Shown piece after piece: positions 36,751 to 49,035 of a DNA stretch of 64,000 bases; position 1 is the stretch's first letter; each line of letters starts with the position of its first letter. The stretch comes from Vesta saturnalis (lineage: Eukaryota; Arthropoda; Insecta; Coleoptera; Lampyridae). The notes under the pieces were generated by a model that saw only the letters and a program-made list of their open reading frames with translations, was not told where the DNA came from and ran no database searches. The stretch covers positions 61,257 through 125,256 of the forward strand of contig JARFJB010000399.1 of NCBI GenBank assembly GCA_036346205.1, in the 5' to 3' direction. The translations under genes and the position numbers were made by a program.

Positions 36751-39018
36751 TGATACGTGTAAAACTCGGTTGATGAATTTATGGTCTTTAATTTGCGACT
36801 CCTCGTGTATGTTGTTGGAAAACGGCAACATTGTCACTAAATATCGTTTCAATTTAAAATATTTCAAACACGTGATACTTTAAAATTTTGGATTGGTGAA
36901 AATAATCAGGCTATGGGTTTTTTTGTTTTCTGGTACTTCGAGATAAGAAGTAAAACGCCATTTTGGGTAAAATGCGTAGTGTAAGCACATGTAAAATTTG
37001 GAAAAGGTGTTCCTAAAATTGGATTGAATTGTTCAAGAAAATTTTAACTCAGCCTGTTGCTGGTTTTATTCTTTTCCATATAAATAAGTCCTGTTGGGGA
37101 CTTCGAATTTAGTTCGGCTTTAATTTTTTTTGGTTGCTTCTGCTACACATTGGCTTCGATCAAGAGGTAAGCTACTCACTTTCGTTACTTATTTACAAGA
37201 CATAGTTTTGAAATGCATGCGTACATGTTTTGAAATTTACTACAGCTAAAGATCATATTTTAAAATTGGGGTATCAACTTAAATTCTAACACATTTATCT
37301 TATATAGGTTCTTTTGGTTCTTTACACATTCACTCAAGATTAACATATCTCGTGCTTCCATAAGGAATAATTAAACCGTTCCTGACAACACATTTGGATA
37401 TTACTCGTCCGAGGGATGAAATATTAGTTAGCGGTCTTCAAGCCTGAATGGAAACATCTACGATTACTCCTTCTCCTAATATCTTCCGATTTAACAGAAG
37501 AAATTACGTTACACCTACGACTAGTTTCCGATAAGTATTATTGTTACACGCAGACACAATTTTACCTATGGTGAGTGACTTTGATTGTTTTCTGGATAAC
37601 GATGCTTCCGTTATCTGTACTTTACTGAAGGTTTATAATCATTATATTACTGTGCTACTACTTGTATTAGTGTGTTTCTGCAATTTTCTTAATCTTGAAC
37701 TTAATGCTTATGCTTTATTGTAAACAATTTTTTTCTGAGTAATCAGAGTAATACTATACATTTGTACCTGTAAAAGATAAATTGGGTTATTCAAGTTTGG
37801 CTTATACTTACATTTAACTTTACAATAGAATTTATATATCATCTATTTACTTTTCTTGTATGCTGGCTTTGTTCTGCTAAATAACCGTAATTGTGAAACG
37901 GTTAGAATTACCTGTGTTTACTGTACATACAACCAGCTGTTTGTTTCACTGAATGCTGCTCGTTGAGTTAAATATACAATGTATGTCATAAGATTAGTGC
38001 TAACTGTTGGGGTTTCAATTACTGCGTAATTAAACCGGAATATTTATTTACTAGCTTTGGGGTTGTATAACATTTATAATTTTCTTTCGGATTACAATTT
38101 TAATATTTGTTTATTCTAAAACTGTCTGAAGTAGGAGTTACTAATCGAATTTTTTTGTAGCTTTATGCTTACTTGCCAACTTGGTAATCAACTTGGCCTT
38201 TCAAAATTTATCTAAATGCTTTATGCTTATTGATTTTTCTGTAATGCTCATGTTAACTAAATTTAATAATATTTTGTGCTTACATAAGTAAACAACAGGG
38301 TAGACATCTAGTGCTAAATTTTGTTTGATATTTGGGGTTTATTTGCGTCCGGTTGATTGGAAACTGATAAGTTAATCCAACGGAGAGCTCTTCGCTGAAT
38401 TTCGGGAAACAAACAAAGAAGTCAATTTCGGATAATTATAAATATACGTTTTGGGTATTATTTTTCTTTAGGGTCAACACTAGATGCCGAACCGCATTGT
38501 GGCTGAGTAGGTAAAGTTCAAGTAAATTTTATAGTTTGTTTTCAGTGCTGTCGGAAAGGTAAGTTGATTTCTGGTGGTTTATTTCATGGAGACATGGTCT
38601 CTGATTATATTTTTGTGTTAGATATTTATGAACATTGGATTGTTATTGTAACATTTATGCTATTTAACGTTAGGGTATATTAAACAAGTGGTGTTAAACG
38701 ATTGTATGTTCTTTCATTAATCCTGTGATCTACGACTCCATTCCTAACCAGTTCCTCCTCAGTGTGGACTTAGTTCACCACTTTCTTTAGCTGTCTCTTT
38801 TGTCCTAGGTAGCCGTAGCCCTTTTCTTGATAGAGGGGCGATAAAGAAGTCAATCAAGTGGTGCCCTTTTTTAAACTTTATGTATTTCCTTTCTCCTGCC
38901 AAAACGCCCATGCATCCAAGTACTGAACCGACCGACTGAGCTTCCGGCTAATTCCTCTTTTCCTTGTTACTGCACCTTGGTCACCAATTTCTACCAATAT
39001 CCTTTTGTGCACGTAACA
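36751..39018 (+). repeat. 3' LTR of the non-autonomous element
   Basis: Same start and end as the 5' LTR and the same length, followed by the TCTT target duplication. Confidence 0.88.
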
Positions 39019-40828
39019 TCTTTATACGCTACCTACTTCACAACAAAGGTATTGGTATAACAAAATTACTTCATCTTAAAGAACAATCGTTTACCTAACG
39101 GTTTAATTGTTAATTAAGGAAAATTCTGAGAACTCAGAATTCAAAATTACAGAAGTCTATTGCCTAAATTTTTAGATATGTCAACGTTTGAATGTAATTT
39201 TTAAAGAACATTGTATTGTACGCAATAACGAGTAGATTACCTGACAAATTTTACTTGTACTATCTTAGAATTGCTTTGTTACACTTATAGAAATTATTCA
39301 ACATTTTAACCACATTGTTAATATTTAACTAATTTAGGAAAACTTGTTTTGTTTGACAATATATGTTAACTGAAATGATTATGAGAATTATGACACTCAT
39401 ACACAATGGTAGTTGGAGATGGTTAATAATACGTTAATATTATCTTTGAGATTAACATGTGTTTGTTACCTTTCAGCAGTTTATCCAAAAGGCGTATTTT
39501 ATAGTTATATCTCTTACAACAAAACTTAAACAATATGTTCGCAGGGTTCTAATAGGTTTTGGTAATTGAGTATTGAGTAATTACTCTCATCGGAATCTGA
39601 ATTACTATGAAAATTTGCTTGTAATTTTTCAATTCAAGATGTACATTAAAATACAAAAGATATGACTCGTCATATTTTTAAACGGAAACAGCAAAGAAAA
39701 TCGGTGTTTTCATTTAACGGTGTAATCTTTCAAATATTTTAAGTTTGTTTATTACCAAAACACCTTTATTTCAAACACAAAAGATATTTGAAGTTACTTG
39801 TCTTCCGCAATTCGTTTTACGGGTTAATTGTTTACATTCCTTATGAAGTGACATCAATATTTTACGTCTAATGTGTTAATTAATTTAAGTGATTAATTAT
39901 TTTAGTAAGTGGACAATTTCTTTGCCATAATCCTCTCCTAATACTATATCAAAATTTTCTCATACTGTGTGTTAAATTAATCTTAATTTTGTTACGGAAT
40001 ATTAGATATTTTATGTTTATGTCTAGCTTTAAAGACTTTTATATTTCACAACTTTGTCGTTTGGCGTCTTTTGTGTAGTTTCCTATTTGTGGACTGGTTA
40101 TAACCAAAATTTGAGTTCTTTAAGTAGTTACTATTAATAATGCTGCAAGTGTGTAAAAAGCGTTATAAAAAATTTAGCATCCATGTTTTTCACAAAAGTA
40201 GTACTTGTACTTCGCACGTAGAAGCAAGACTATAGTTAACATATGTTTCTAACATTAACAATCTTTGCTTTACATTTTCTCAACATAATTCACAACTACA
40301 ACCTGTGAATAAACTATGTCGTTGTGGGACAGTCTGTGTAAGTAACATACAATTTTGGTCGTTGTATAAAAAATCGTTAAATCAGAGGTAGTTTTGGCAA
40401 TAATTATAACGATACTGCATCATTACTTGTCAATTAACAAATAAGTAGTTAAATACTAGATGTACTTTGGTCAAGATAGTAATAACACCTACAATTCGAA
40501 CGTGATAGATATGAACCGATAAGTTCTGATTTTCACCTATTGTTTTCAATTGTCCCATGCTTAATAATCTCTACACAAAAGGAAATACGCAATTGAATTA
40601 TAACCGTCAACTATTTGTCTAAGTGTGTTGTAAATTTGCTGAAGCTGATTGAAGTCCACATACAACTTTTGTTCTATTACACATTATTATTTGGCAAGAA
40701 AAGAATATGTACGTTTCTAACGACGTTTTTGTTGTATTTATTAATAATTAAACGTAATAACTGAAAAATGCATGTACAACTGCGACCAGAGACCAGTTAC
40801 CACTATCGTGAACACGAAAGCGAACGAA
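39019..40828. other. AT-rich stretch, no gene recognised
   Basis: No open frame of note, no repeat and no recognised motif between the LTR element and the hexanucleotide satellite. Confidence 0.6.
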
Positions 40829-41766
<938 letters not shown>

Positions 41767-41843
41767 AGTAGTAATATGGGGCCGGTTCTTGACCAGTTTA
41801 AGGTCTCGCCCTCTGGTGTAGAAATGTAAGCTTTTGGATCTCT

Positions 41844-42986
41844 TCAAGGTCAAACATCTGGCGGGAAATTTAAATTTTAGGAGCTCGCTAAAATAGAAAT
41901 TGCAATATCACCATCCTCATCATATTACAAGGTCATCGCGGTCAAACGTTTTGGGAAATTTGTATGTCAAGGTCAGAAGCTAAAATAGAAATTCCAATGT
42001 CATCCTCATATTAAAATTATTAGAAATCTAAAAATAGAGTGGTCAAGGTCAAAGTTTATTGACCTGTAGTGGCATCGTATGACATTTATAATAAAAGGAT
42101 TTCTTTGTGTGTGCATGATTCTGTAAACTTTTTATAGGCAAAGGTTTTTCTAAGTTCAGCCTTTTCAAACAAAAATCAATTTTTCTCGAAACCAGAATTT
42201 GACAAACACAAATTAAAAAGATCCCCATCTCCCCTGTCGACTTTACCACGTATCTAACACATATATCATCTTTGGGCAGCTACCCAATGTAAAAGCCACT
42301 TGTAGGTGATATAAATATTTTTAAGCAGACTTTACAAAGTTCAGCCTTGTCAAACATAAAATTCAATTTTTCTCGAAAACGGCCAGAACTTGCCAAAATA
42401 AATTTAAACCCCATCTCCCCTGTCGACTTTTCAACGTATCTAACAATATATCAAATTGGGGCAGCTACCCAATATAAAAGCCATTGTAGGTGAGAAATAT
42501 TTTTAAGCAGATTTTATTAAGTTCAGCCTTTTCAATCAAAAAATCAATTTTTCTCGAAAACGGACCAGAATTTGACAAACACAAATTAAAAATCCCATCT
42601 CCCCTGTCGACTTTACCACGTATCTAACACATATATCAAATTTGGGCAGCTACCAATGTAAAAGCCATTGTAGGTGAGAAATAATTTTAAGCAGATTTTA
42701 TTAAGTTCAGCCTTTTCAATCAAAAAATCAATTTTCTCGATAACGGGCCAGAATTTGACAAAAATTAAAGCTAAAATAGAAATTACATTGTCATCATCAT
42801 CATCATCATGATCATATTACAATTCTTAGAAATCTAAAAATAGAGTTTTCAAGGTCAAAGGTAAGGACCTGCAGGTATCATATTAAGTTTCACAGAAATC
42901 TAAAAATAGAATCAGTTCATGGAAATGTGAAGAATGATAGGTCGTTATGTATGTATGTATGTATGCTAAAATGTAGATCAAGGTCA
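41844..42986 (+). promoter_or_regulatory. Cluster of TCAAGGTCA motifs, outer left arm
   Basis: Exact TCAAGGTCA occurs at 41844, 41967, 42043, 42849 and 42978, often followed by AAG and an inverted GACCT (for example GGTCAAGGTCAAAGTTTATTGACC at about 42041-42064). TCAAGGTCA is the consensus monomer site of FTZ-F1/SF-1 and ERR nuclear receptors (established). Binding here is inference. The sites lie in repeated modules with AAAATAGAAATTGCAATGTC, so they could simply hitch-hike on repeats. Confidence 0.5.
42163..42760. repeat. ~184-bp tandem array in the left arm only
   Basis: The motif TTCTCGAAA...CCAGAA recurs at about 42183, 42371, 42552 and 42735 (last copy TCTCGATAACG). Between copies come CCCCATCTCCCCTGTCGAC, GGGCAGCTACCCAATG and AAGCAGATTTTATTAAG. 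The right arm holds a single copy of the boundary sequence (about 63525-63560). The array therefore expanded here or contracted there after the arms formed. Confidence 0.8.
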
Positions 42987-43339
42987 AATGGTACTTAGGT
43001 TGACTAAATGGTGTGAAGGTGAAATAGTTTTCTAAACTAAAAGTAGGACAAGGTGGGTATTTAACAAGTTTGAACATGTAGAGGTACTCAAGTCAAGGAC
43101 GCATTTGGACCAAAATTTAAAGCTAAAAATAGAAATTGCTAGGCTATCATACTACAATTTTAGAAATCTAAATATAGGGCTTTCAAGGTCCAAGAGTAAT
43201 TAATGACCTGCATGTGTATCATATTACATTTCTTAGAAATATAAAAATAGAATCAGTTTATGGAAACAAAAGAATGAAAGGTTGTTGTCTAAAATGCTAA
43301 AATGAAGCAGCAATATCACTCCTGGAGCGATATACAAAA

Positions 43340-43930
43340 TGGACAGCATCTCCCGATGGTAGCAGTTATTCATCATCAGATGCAGATTAGCTTATTGATG
43401 TAATTATCAAAGCACACTCTCCTCTACCATAAAAATCGTAATGTAGTAATACATAGAAGAACAGTTCGGTGTCAACTCAAAATTCAAAAGCAATCTCGAA
43501 TCAGTAAAGATGGATTGCATTGAACAGTAGCACTTTCTGTAAATCCTTCACGAACGTAAAAGACTTGGAGGTGGGTGCAAAATATAAAGTGATTGGTATG
43601 AATACCATCGACACAAAATATGGTAAACATATTGTCATTGAAACCCAGAACTTTAAGTGCATACTTCTTACGATTTTATGAATACTTCAAAAAGATCGCA
43701 TTGAAAAGTTTAAACAATATCTGGTTGAGAATGACGTGTACATTACCAGCACCGGAACTGTAGGAAAGACAACTAATTTAACATTTCTGTAAAAAAAATA
43801 ATAACAAATATCTATGTATAATTGTTTAGAAATAAATTATATATTTTTGTTGCAAAAAATGTCTTCTATTTTTTTTATTAAATGAAGAGTAGGGACATCA
43901 TAATGAAGAGAGTTCCTATTGGTGAGAGTA
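43340..43930 (+). repeat. Copy of the core's right edge inside the left arm
   Basis: This stretch repeats sequence found at the inner right boundary of the core (55750-56290, reverse complement): the end of the 111-aa gene (GACAGCATCTCCCGATGG), the intergenic CTCTACCAT run, the small conserved gene and its 3' flank (TCTTCTATT and ATGAAGAG). The right arm has the counterpart at about 62380-62960. The element thus holds three copies of this segment. Confidence 0.75.
43510..43781 (+). pseudogene. Small conserved protein, left-arm copy, broken
   Basis: Third copy of the gene intact in outline at 55888-56167. In this copy the start is scrambled by indels. The middle reads DLEVGAKYKVIGMNTIDTKY in one frame, and the end (GTVGKTTNLTF, then stop) lies in another. 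AATAAA follows at about 43832 as a possible polyadenylation signal. Function is discussed at the core copy. Confidence 0.6.
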
Positions 43931-44502
43931 AAAAAATTTACCGTATAAAATGGTGTATGCAGGTTTTTATATATTGGCTAAGATCTTCAAGGTTAAAATT
44001 TATTGGTGTCATGTTACAATTCATACAAACCAATTTTCAAGGTTAAATTCTATTGACAAGGTATTGAGAAGGTATCATATTAGTTCTTATGTTTGACTCT
44101 TCAAGGTTCTTATGAATAGCAAAATAAGCAATCTTAACCAATGACATATGTAACTGGATTTGTGAGTAATGTCAGACTTTGTGGATGCTCGGTATTGGTC
44201 GGGTATCCTCGTGGAGTCCACCATTCTATATAAGTTGAAATTTTATAATCACATATCATTCGCTTCGACATGTTTTTCTAAAAAGTATATATTTGAAAGC
44301 ACTGTTTTTGCACAGTAAAATCGCTTACGTATTTACTATTGTATTAGTGTGTATAAGCCTAATCAGAAAATCAGATCTATTTGTTTAAATGTAGCATGTA
44401 GAAATACTGCACGATTGCATTAGCGCATATACAACGCGCTAACGAAGACAACCAGACAAACAGCAAGAAATATATTTACACCTAAGGAACTAGCGATGTA
44501 TA

Positions 44503-44864
44503 ATGGATAACAAATTGCTCTTTATGTATTCAAGCCTCCATTTACATGGCACACCTTGGATAGTGAATTTCAAAAACAAGCAAACTGGTTAATTCACAAG
44601 CACCACTTTATCAAGTGGGAATATGGATATACTTCTCCACATCTATTCCCTCGTATACTTAGTGATTTCATATCAACAACAGATGAGGTGTACGTTAAAG
44701 GACGAGAGAAAGCTGATTTTATTCAAAAATTTTAAAACAACGTATTACGGTGTTTGAAGAACAACCTACTTTACCCAAACTTAATTCATGCTGTTTTTTT
44801 CATACACAAAACACTTGTCACTGCGCTTTGGCTCATGTATATCATTTATATGAAAAAATTGTAA
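44503..44864 (+). pseudogene. Unknown ~120-aa arm protein, left copy, frameshifted
   Basis: The sequence opens MDNKLLFMYSSL, changes frame at about 44525 and 44605, and continues with IKWEYGYTSPHLFPRILSD and TDEVYVKGREKADFIQKF, ending YMKKL and a stop at 44862. AATAAA lies at about 44875-44881, directly downstream, and is a plausible polyadenylation signal. It faces inward, toward the core. I do not recognise the family. See the better preserved right-arm copy. Confidence 0.6.
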
Positions 44865-45762
44865 TGAAATCCTAATAAATAAAGATTTATTAACTGACAT
44901 CTACATACATATCTTATTTGCATGTATTACCTCAACTCTTTTATAAGTATTTTAAAGAAGAACTGAATAATTTTTCTCAAATACAGATAGCTGTAATTTT
45001 AGAAACAAGAAAAAATTATTGGGGTTGTTGAGAGAGAGTGATGAAACTTATCATCACTTTGTGTGGATGCTTATACCGTGCACATTAGCACCAGGCGTGT
45101 AAGCAACTCATTTTACACAAATGCTTATTCTTACATAACATTTATTTGATTGTACGCTCATCATACATCAATACATACATATATATTTGGTCTCCTGAAA
45201 CGTAAAATTGACATTGCAATCTTGTGAACGCCAAGTGTAACTTCATTTTTACGCACACTATTGTAAAAACACCGCTACAATGCGGTAAAATGGTCAGTAA
45301 ATTGTAAGCTTTCAGAAACATAGCGAAAATATATGAAGTATAAAATAATAAAATATGTTTAAGGAAACTTTACTTTACACTTTCTGATGAAATACATGTC
45401 CAAGACAACGTTATTTTTACATTTTTGGTTAAAATTGTAAGGTACCGCCATCTTTCGATAACTTAAACAGTGATATCGATAATTGACAAGCTTGACAGGA
45501 GTTAGTAAAATTTGACATTTTAGCAATTTATTAATGTTGGTTATGTTTAGCGATATCACCGGTTGTTGAATTTACAAGAAAATAATTTGAAATTGTTTTA
45601 TTCGATACGATTAAACGGAGCATTGTTAAGGACAGTTCATTTTTGTGACATAATTAAAGTGTTTTTTCTATGTTTTATACAGTACCTATACTAATAAAAG
45701 TTTCAATTTATGTGGCTTAATAGAAATATCCTTAATTTAGTAATTAAGATAAATTCAATTTT

Positions 45763-46197
45763 AGTATTGCGAAAATTTGGAACGTTTATGCAGTGAGTTG
45801 GCTGAAGCCAACAACAATTTGTAAATTGTTCGGCAGTGCATTGTAAACACCGAAAATGTAAATAGTATAAACTTTGATGCAGTCAGCTCAAAACAGATAC
45901 CTGTTTTTCCAGCAACAGGCAGAAACAGCTCAAAACAGCTACCCGTTTTCCGAAAACAGCTCAAAACAGAACTAAAACCGGTATCCGTTTCTCAAAACAG
46001 GTAGCCGTTTCCAGAAGCGGTAACTGTTTCCACAGAAAAGCTCAACGCAGCAGACTGAAAGTACTTTAAGTTCTCATTATCCAAAAAATTTTACCACAGA
46101 TAAAAAAAATGTGAACGATAGTTCAATTGGTGCTAGAAAAGTGAAAGGATCTACGTTAAGGAAAAAATTGAAAACATCTGGAAGTCTGACTTAGCCA
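45763..46197 (+). pseudogene. Arm coiled-coil protein with KQ-PVF repeats, left copy
   Basis: One frame with few stops reads LERLCSELAEANNN (heptad-like, probably coiled coil), then INFDAVSSKQIPVFPATG, then the repeats SSKQLPVFRKQLKTELKPVS and, after a stop, a basic tail NDSSIGARKVKGSTLRKKL, ending KTSGSLT. The KQ.PVF repeats are encoded by the palindrome cluster at 45890-46031. An alternative ORF on the opposite strand (45761-45964) is its shadow. The right arm holds the same text. Function unknown; the coiled coil and basic tail would suit a DNA-binding or structural protein. Confidence 0.45.
45890..46031. promoter_or_regulatory. Cluster of AAACAGGTACCTGTTT-type palindromes, left arm
   Basis: Within 140 bp occur AAAACAGATACCTGTTTTT (45890-45908), AAAACAGCTACCCGTTTT, AAAACCGGTATCCGTTTC and AAAACAGGTAGCCGTTTCC. 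All are imperfect versions of one 16-bp palindrome with consensus AAACAGGTACCTGTTT. The right arm has the equivalent cluster (60306-60440), and a third cluster lies in the core between the ATPase and the last late gene (50500-50600). Possible roles are operator, late promoter or replication-origin binding. They also encode the KQ.PVF repeats, so coding constraint is an alternative. Confidence 0.5.
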
Positions 46198-46261
46198 TGT
46201 ACTCATGTATGAATTTCTACATCAAAGTAAAGCAGTCATTTTTTAGAAATTTTAAGTGCAT

Positions 46262-46372
46262 GTTGTGTTACAAATTGATTTATTGTAAAATATCATGCAT
46301 ATAAAGAAAGTGGGAAAATATAGTACAGTTAAAAGTTAAAAAAAGCTTGCGTTAAATAAAAGTCAAAACAGT
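46262..46372. repeat. ~100-bp direct repeat within the left arm, copy 1
   Basis: TTATTGTAAAATATCATGCA, then AAAATATAGTACAGTTAAAA and GTTAAATAAAAGTCAAAACAG recur at 47083-47182. The right arm has both counterparts (about 59988-60070 and 59195-59280). The copies precede different downstream sequence: here a proline-rich coding-like stretch, at 47182 a different one. A duplicated promoter or splice-acceptor region is possible. Confidence 0.6.
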
Positions 46373-46374
46373 TG

Positions 46375-46596
46375 GAGGGAAAAACTTGGAAAAAATCACA
46401 CCAAGGGTTCACCACCACAACCACCCATAGCTCAACACTACCCTCCAAACGCAGGATCCACAAACCTGCATGAATTTAAAATCAAAAGTGTTATGTGGTT
46501 GCAGGACATTTTGTGAACATACATAGTCTCTGAAAGTGTCAAAAGTGCAACGTTTAACCAGTGAGTTAGCTGAAGCTAATAAAAATGTGGAAATTG
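46375..46596 (+). pseudogene. Arm protein segment with second SELAEAN coiled coil, left copy
   Basis: A frame beginning directly after CAAAACAG reads WREKLGKNHTKGSPPQPPIA, then NAGSTNLHEFKIKSVMWLQ. After a frame change it continues VQRLTSELAEANKNVEIVRQ and a stop (K then TAG) near 46592. The SELAEAN heptad repeats the one at 45780 in the preceding coiled-coil gene, so the two segments are either paralogous or parts of one spliced gene. AAATAAATAAAT follows at about 46698. Right-arm copy at about 59740-59965. Confidence 0.4.
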
Positions 46597-47082
46597 TTCG
46601 ACAGAAGTAGTTTTCTTATTGTTTAGTTTTAGTTTTTGTAGGGTAGGGAACTTAATGTAATTATAATTTTTTTTACAAATACATTTACGGATTATAATAA
46701 ATAAATAAATGTGTAATTGTTTTATTTCTTATTAAATATCTCTATCACATATATAAAGAAAGAAACGGATAACGAGAGTGAAAATATTTAACAGCTGTTT
46801 TATTTAAAAGGTTAAAAAGTGAAAACAAATAAGTTAAGGGAATTGAAAATTATTAATTTTGTTAGATACTTAAATAAAAAGTTTACCTACCAGTCATAGT
46901 AGTCGTATTTAATAAAATTAATAATTTTCAATTACATATTTACTTTTGAACTCATTCATTCATAACAAAACTTATAATAAGTTAAGGAAATAATTGAATC
47001 CTTGAGTAAGTGTTGAATGCAAAATGTTAATTTCAAATAATTTTATAATTATATGAAATGATAACTTAAAAATACACTAAGG

Positions 47083-47182
47083 AGGTTATTGTAAAATACC
47101 ATGCGTATAAATAAAGTGTGAAAATATAGTACAGTTAAAAGTGAAAAAAGTTGCGTTAAATAAAAGTCAAAACAGTTCCCAA
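47083..47182. repeat. ~100-bp direct repeat within the left arm, copy 2
   Basis: Second copy of the sequence at 46262-46372, with about 10% differences estimated by eye. Confidence 0.6.
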
Positions 47183-47349
47183 AAGCGTGTAAATCTGAAA
47201 ACTTTACACCATGTATTTATGCAATACAAATGACATAATTGCATTCATACATTTGCAAATCCGTTTCAAAATTATAATGTGAATTGGTGACTAAGATAAA
47301 ATAGAATGTTCGCATTCACACCTGCATAAAATGCTTTCAAAGCAAAATA

Positions 47350-47358
47350 ACTGCAGTA
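47350..47358. other. Possible transposon excision footprint
   Basis: At the point where the right arm carries a 1.5-kb transposon with ACTGC...GCAGT ends, the left arm reads ATAACTGCAGTAGT. The six bases ACTGCA/TGCAGT match the transposon's extreme ends and are absent from a simple flank-to-flank junction. This fits loss of an insertion that was once present in both arms. Confidence 0.35.
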
Positions 47359-47570
47359 GTAATATAAGGCCGAGCTACTCCACTTCAAGGTCACGACGAT
47401 CTCGTAAGCTATGCATAAAAGTAGGTCATGAGTTCATTGAAGGTGAATACTCCACTTCAAGCTAAAAATAGAAAATGCAATGTCAGCATCCTCATCATAT
47501 TAGAAGGTCACTCTGCGGTCAAACGTTTTGGCGAAATTTGTATGTCAAGGTCAGAAGCTAAAAATAGAAA

Positions 47571-48190
47571 TTGCAATGTCATCATGATAATATTACAATT
47601 CTTAGAAGTCTAAAAATAGTGTGGTCAAGGTTAAAGGTTATTGACCTGTAGGGTATCGTATGGCATTTCTTAGAAGTATAAAATGGAATCAATTCATGGA
47701 AACAAGAAGAATGCGTTGTCTATGTTAAAAAGTAGACCAAGGTCAAATGGTGCTTATTAAATTGGGTCAAGGTACTAAACTAAAAGTAGGTGTGTATTTA
47801 ACAAGTTTAAACATGTTGTCATAGGTACTTAAGTCAAGGACACAATTTTGTGATATAAACCACAGCGAGGTGTGAATAGAAATTGCAATGTCATCATCAT
47901 ATTACAATTCTTAGAAGTCTAAAAATAGTGTGGTCAAGGTTAAAGGTTATTGACCTGTAGGGTATCGTATGGCATTTCTTAGAAGTATAAAATAGAATCA
48001 ATTCACGGAAACAAGAAGAATGCGTTGTCTATGTTAAAAAGTAGACCAAGGTCAAATGGTGCTTATTAAATTGGGTCAAGGTACTAAAGTAAAAGTAGGT
48101 GTGTATTTAACAAGTTTAAACATGTTGTCATAGGTACTTAAGTCAAGGACACAATTTTGTGATATAAACCACAGCGAGGTGTGAATAGAA
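47571..48190. repeat. 310-bp tandem duplication, left arm only
   Basis: The module ATTGCAATGTCATCAT, followed by the GGTCAAGGTTAAAGGTTATTGACC block and the GTCAAGGACACAATTTTGTG block, begins at about 47571, 47881 and 48191. The right arm has one full unit (about 56880-57260). Confidence 0.75.
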
Positions 48191-48242
48191 ATTGCAATGT
48201 CATCATCATATTACAATTCTTAGAAGTCTACAAATAGAGTGG

Positions 48243-48265
48243 TCAAGGTCAAAGGTTATTGACCT
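48243..48265 (+). promoter_or_regulatory. Composite nuclear-receptor-type site
   Basis: The sequence TCAAGGTCAAAGGTTATTGACC + T holds an FTZ-F1/ERR-type monomer TCAAGGTCA (48243-48251), a DR1-like AGGTCA-A-AGGTTA (48246-48258) and an inverted TTGACCT. It lies about 305 bp upstream of the 111-aa gene of this arm. Repeated versions with AGGTTA occur at about 47622 and 47934. Regulation by a host nuclear receptor is inference. Confidence 0.45.
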
Positions 48266-48569
48266 GTAGGTATCGTATGACATTTCTGAGTTTATAATAA
48301 AAGGCTTTTGCGTGTGCATGATTCAGTAAACTTTTCGCGTCTTTGGTTATATCATAGCTAAAATGGTCGGTTCATGTCTTCACTAAAAGGTGGTCGCGTT
48401 ATAGCTAAAAGTATAGTGACAGCATCATCGTTGAAAGTAGCTTATGCGCGTAACCAGATATGTGTGGTAATCAGAGAGATGGTTCATATCTTCACTAATG
48501 TAACATAGTGGGGTAGTTTAAAGTAACAATATAAGGAAATAGTGTAATAGGTAGTGAGTGTTGTAAAAC

Positions 48570-48899
48570 ATGTGGATGGCATACGCCCAAGAACAATGGA
48601 CCAAAGCAACTGACCTGAGAACAGCGGTGGAACGCTTGAAGCAAGAATTTTCGGCATTAGTATTCGATGCCGAACATGAGGCGGTTTACGGGCGAGATGA
48701 TTATAGTGAAGCGGAGTGTAACGTCTTAGTGAAAAGTATGAAAAAGGAGTAACGATATGTGAAAAGTTATTAAATTTAAAGAAAATATGTAGAACATGTT
48801 TTGTAGAAGAACTGAAAGCTGTGCAATTGCATCAGTTTTGCAACGATGTAAAAATGGACAGCATCTCCTGATGGTAGCAGTTCATCCTCATCAGATGCA
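48570..48899 (+). pseudogene. 111-aa arm/core-edge protein, left copy, frameshifted
   Basis: Left-arm counterpart of the ORF at 56224-56559. It starts MWMAYAQEQWTKATDLRTAV (the right copy has MDGIRQEQ) and runs to about 48740, where a base change or loss moves the remainder (VEELKAVQLHQFCND, then a Ser-rich acidic tail) into another frame. It points into the core, so the two arm copies converge on the core from both sides. Confidence 0.7.
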
Positions 48900-49035
48900 G
48901 ATTAGCCTATCGATACAATTATTAAAGTACACTCTCCCTCTACCATCAAAATCATGATGCATTAATGTATATATATATATATATATATATTTTAAATAAG
49001 ACAATTTTTCTTTAAAACTTGTGTAAATAAACGTA

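Larger units (their letters stand above)
33758..39018 (+). mobile_element. Non-autonomous LTR retrotransposon, nearly intact
   Basis: Two direct repeats of 2,268 bp each enclose only 725 bp. The flanks carry TCTT directly before 33758 and directly after 39018, a 4-bp target duplication. The interior has a PBS-like site and a gag-start remnant but no pol, so any mobility must have depended on proteins from another element. The LTRs agree closely apart from scattered 1-2-base gaps and a few substitutions, which suggests recent insertion. Confidence 0.88.
41767..48953 (+). repeat. Left giant terminal inverted repeat
   Basis: Reverse-complement identity with 56176-63950 can be followed from both ends and at intermediate points (for example CTCTTCAAGGTCAAAC at the outer end and TCTCCCTCTACCATCAAAATC at the inner end). 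The arms differ by many small indels and substitutions and by three large events: a ~184-bp tandem array and a 310-bp duplication only here, and a 1.5-kb transposon only in the right arm. Such divergence argues against a folded misassembly. Confidence 0.88.

Noticed and set aside
45761..45964. Minus-strand ORF in the left arm and its right-arm counterpart (60405-60590) as genes
   Set aside because: The opposite strand carries a better protein-like text (coiled coil and KQ.PVF repeats). These ORFs are antisense shadows.
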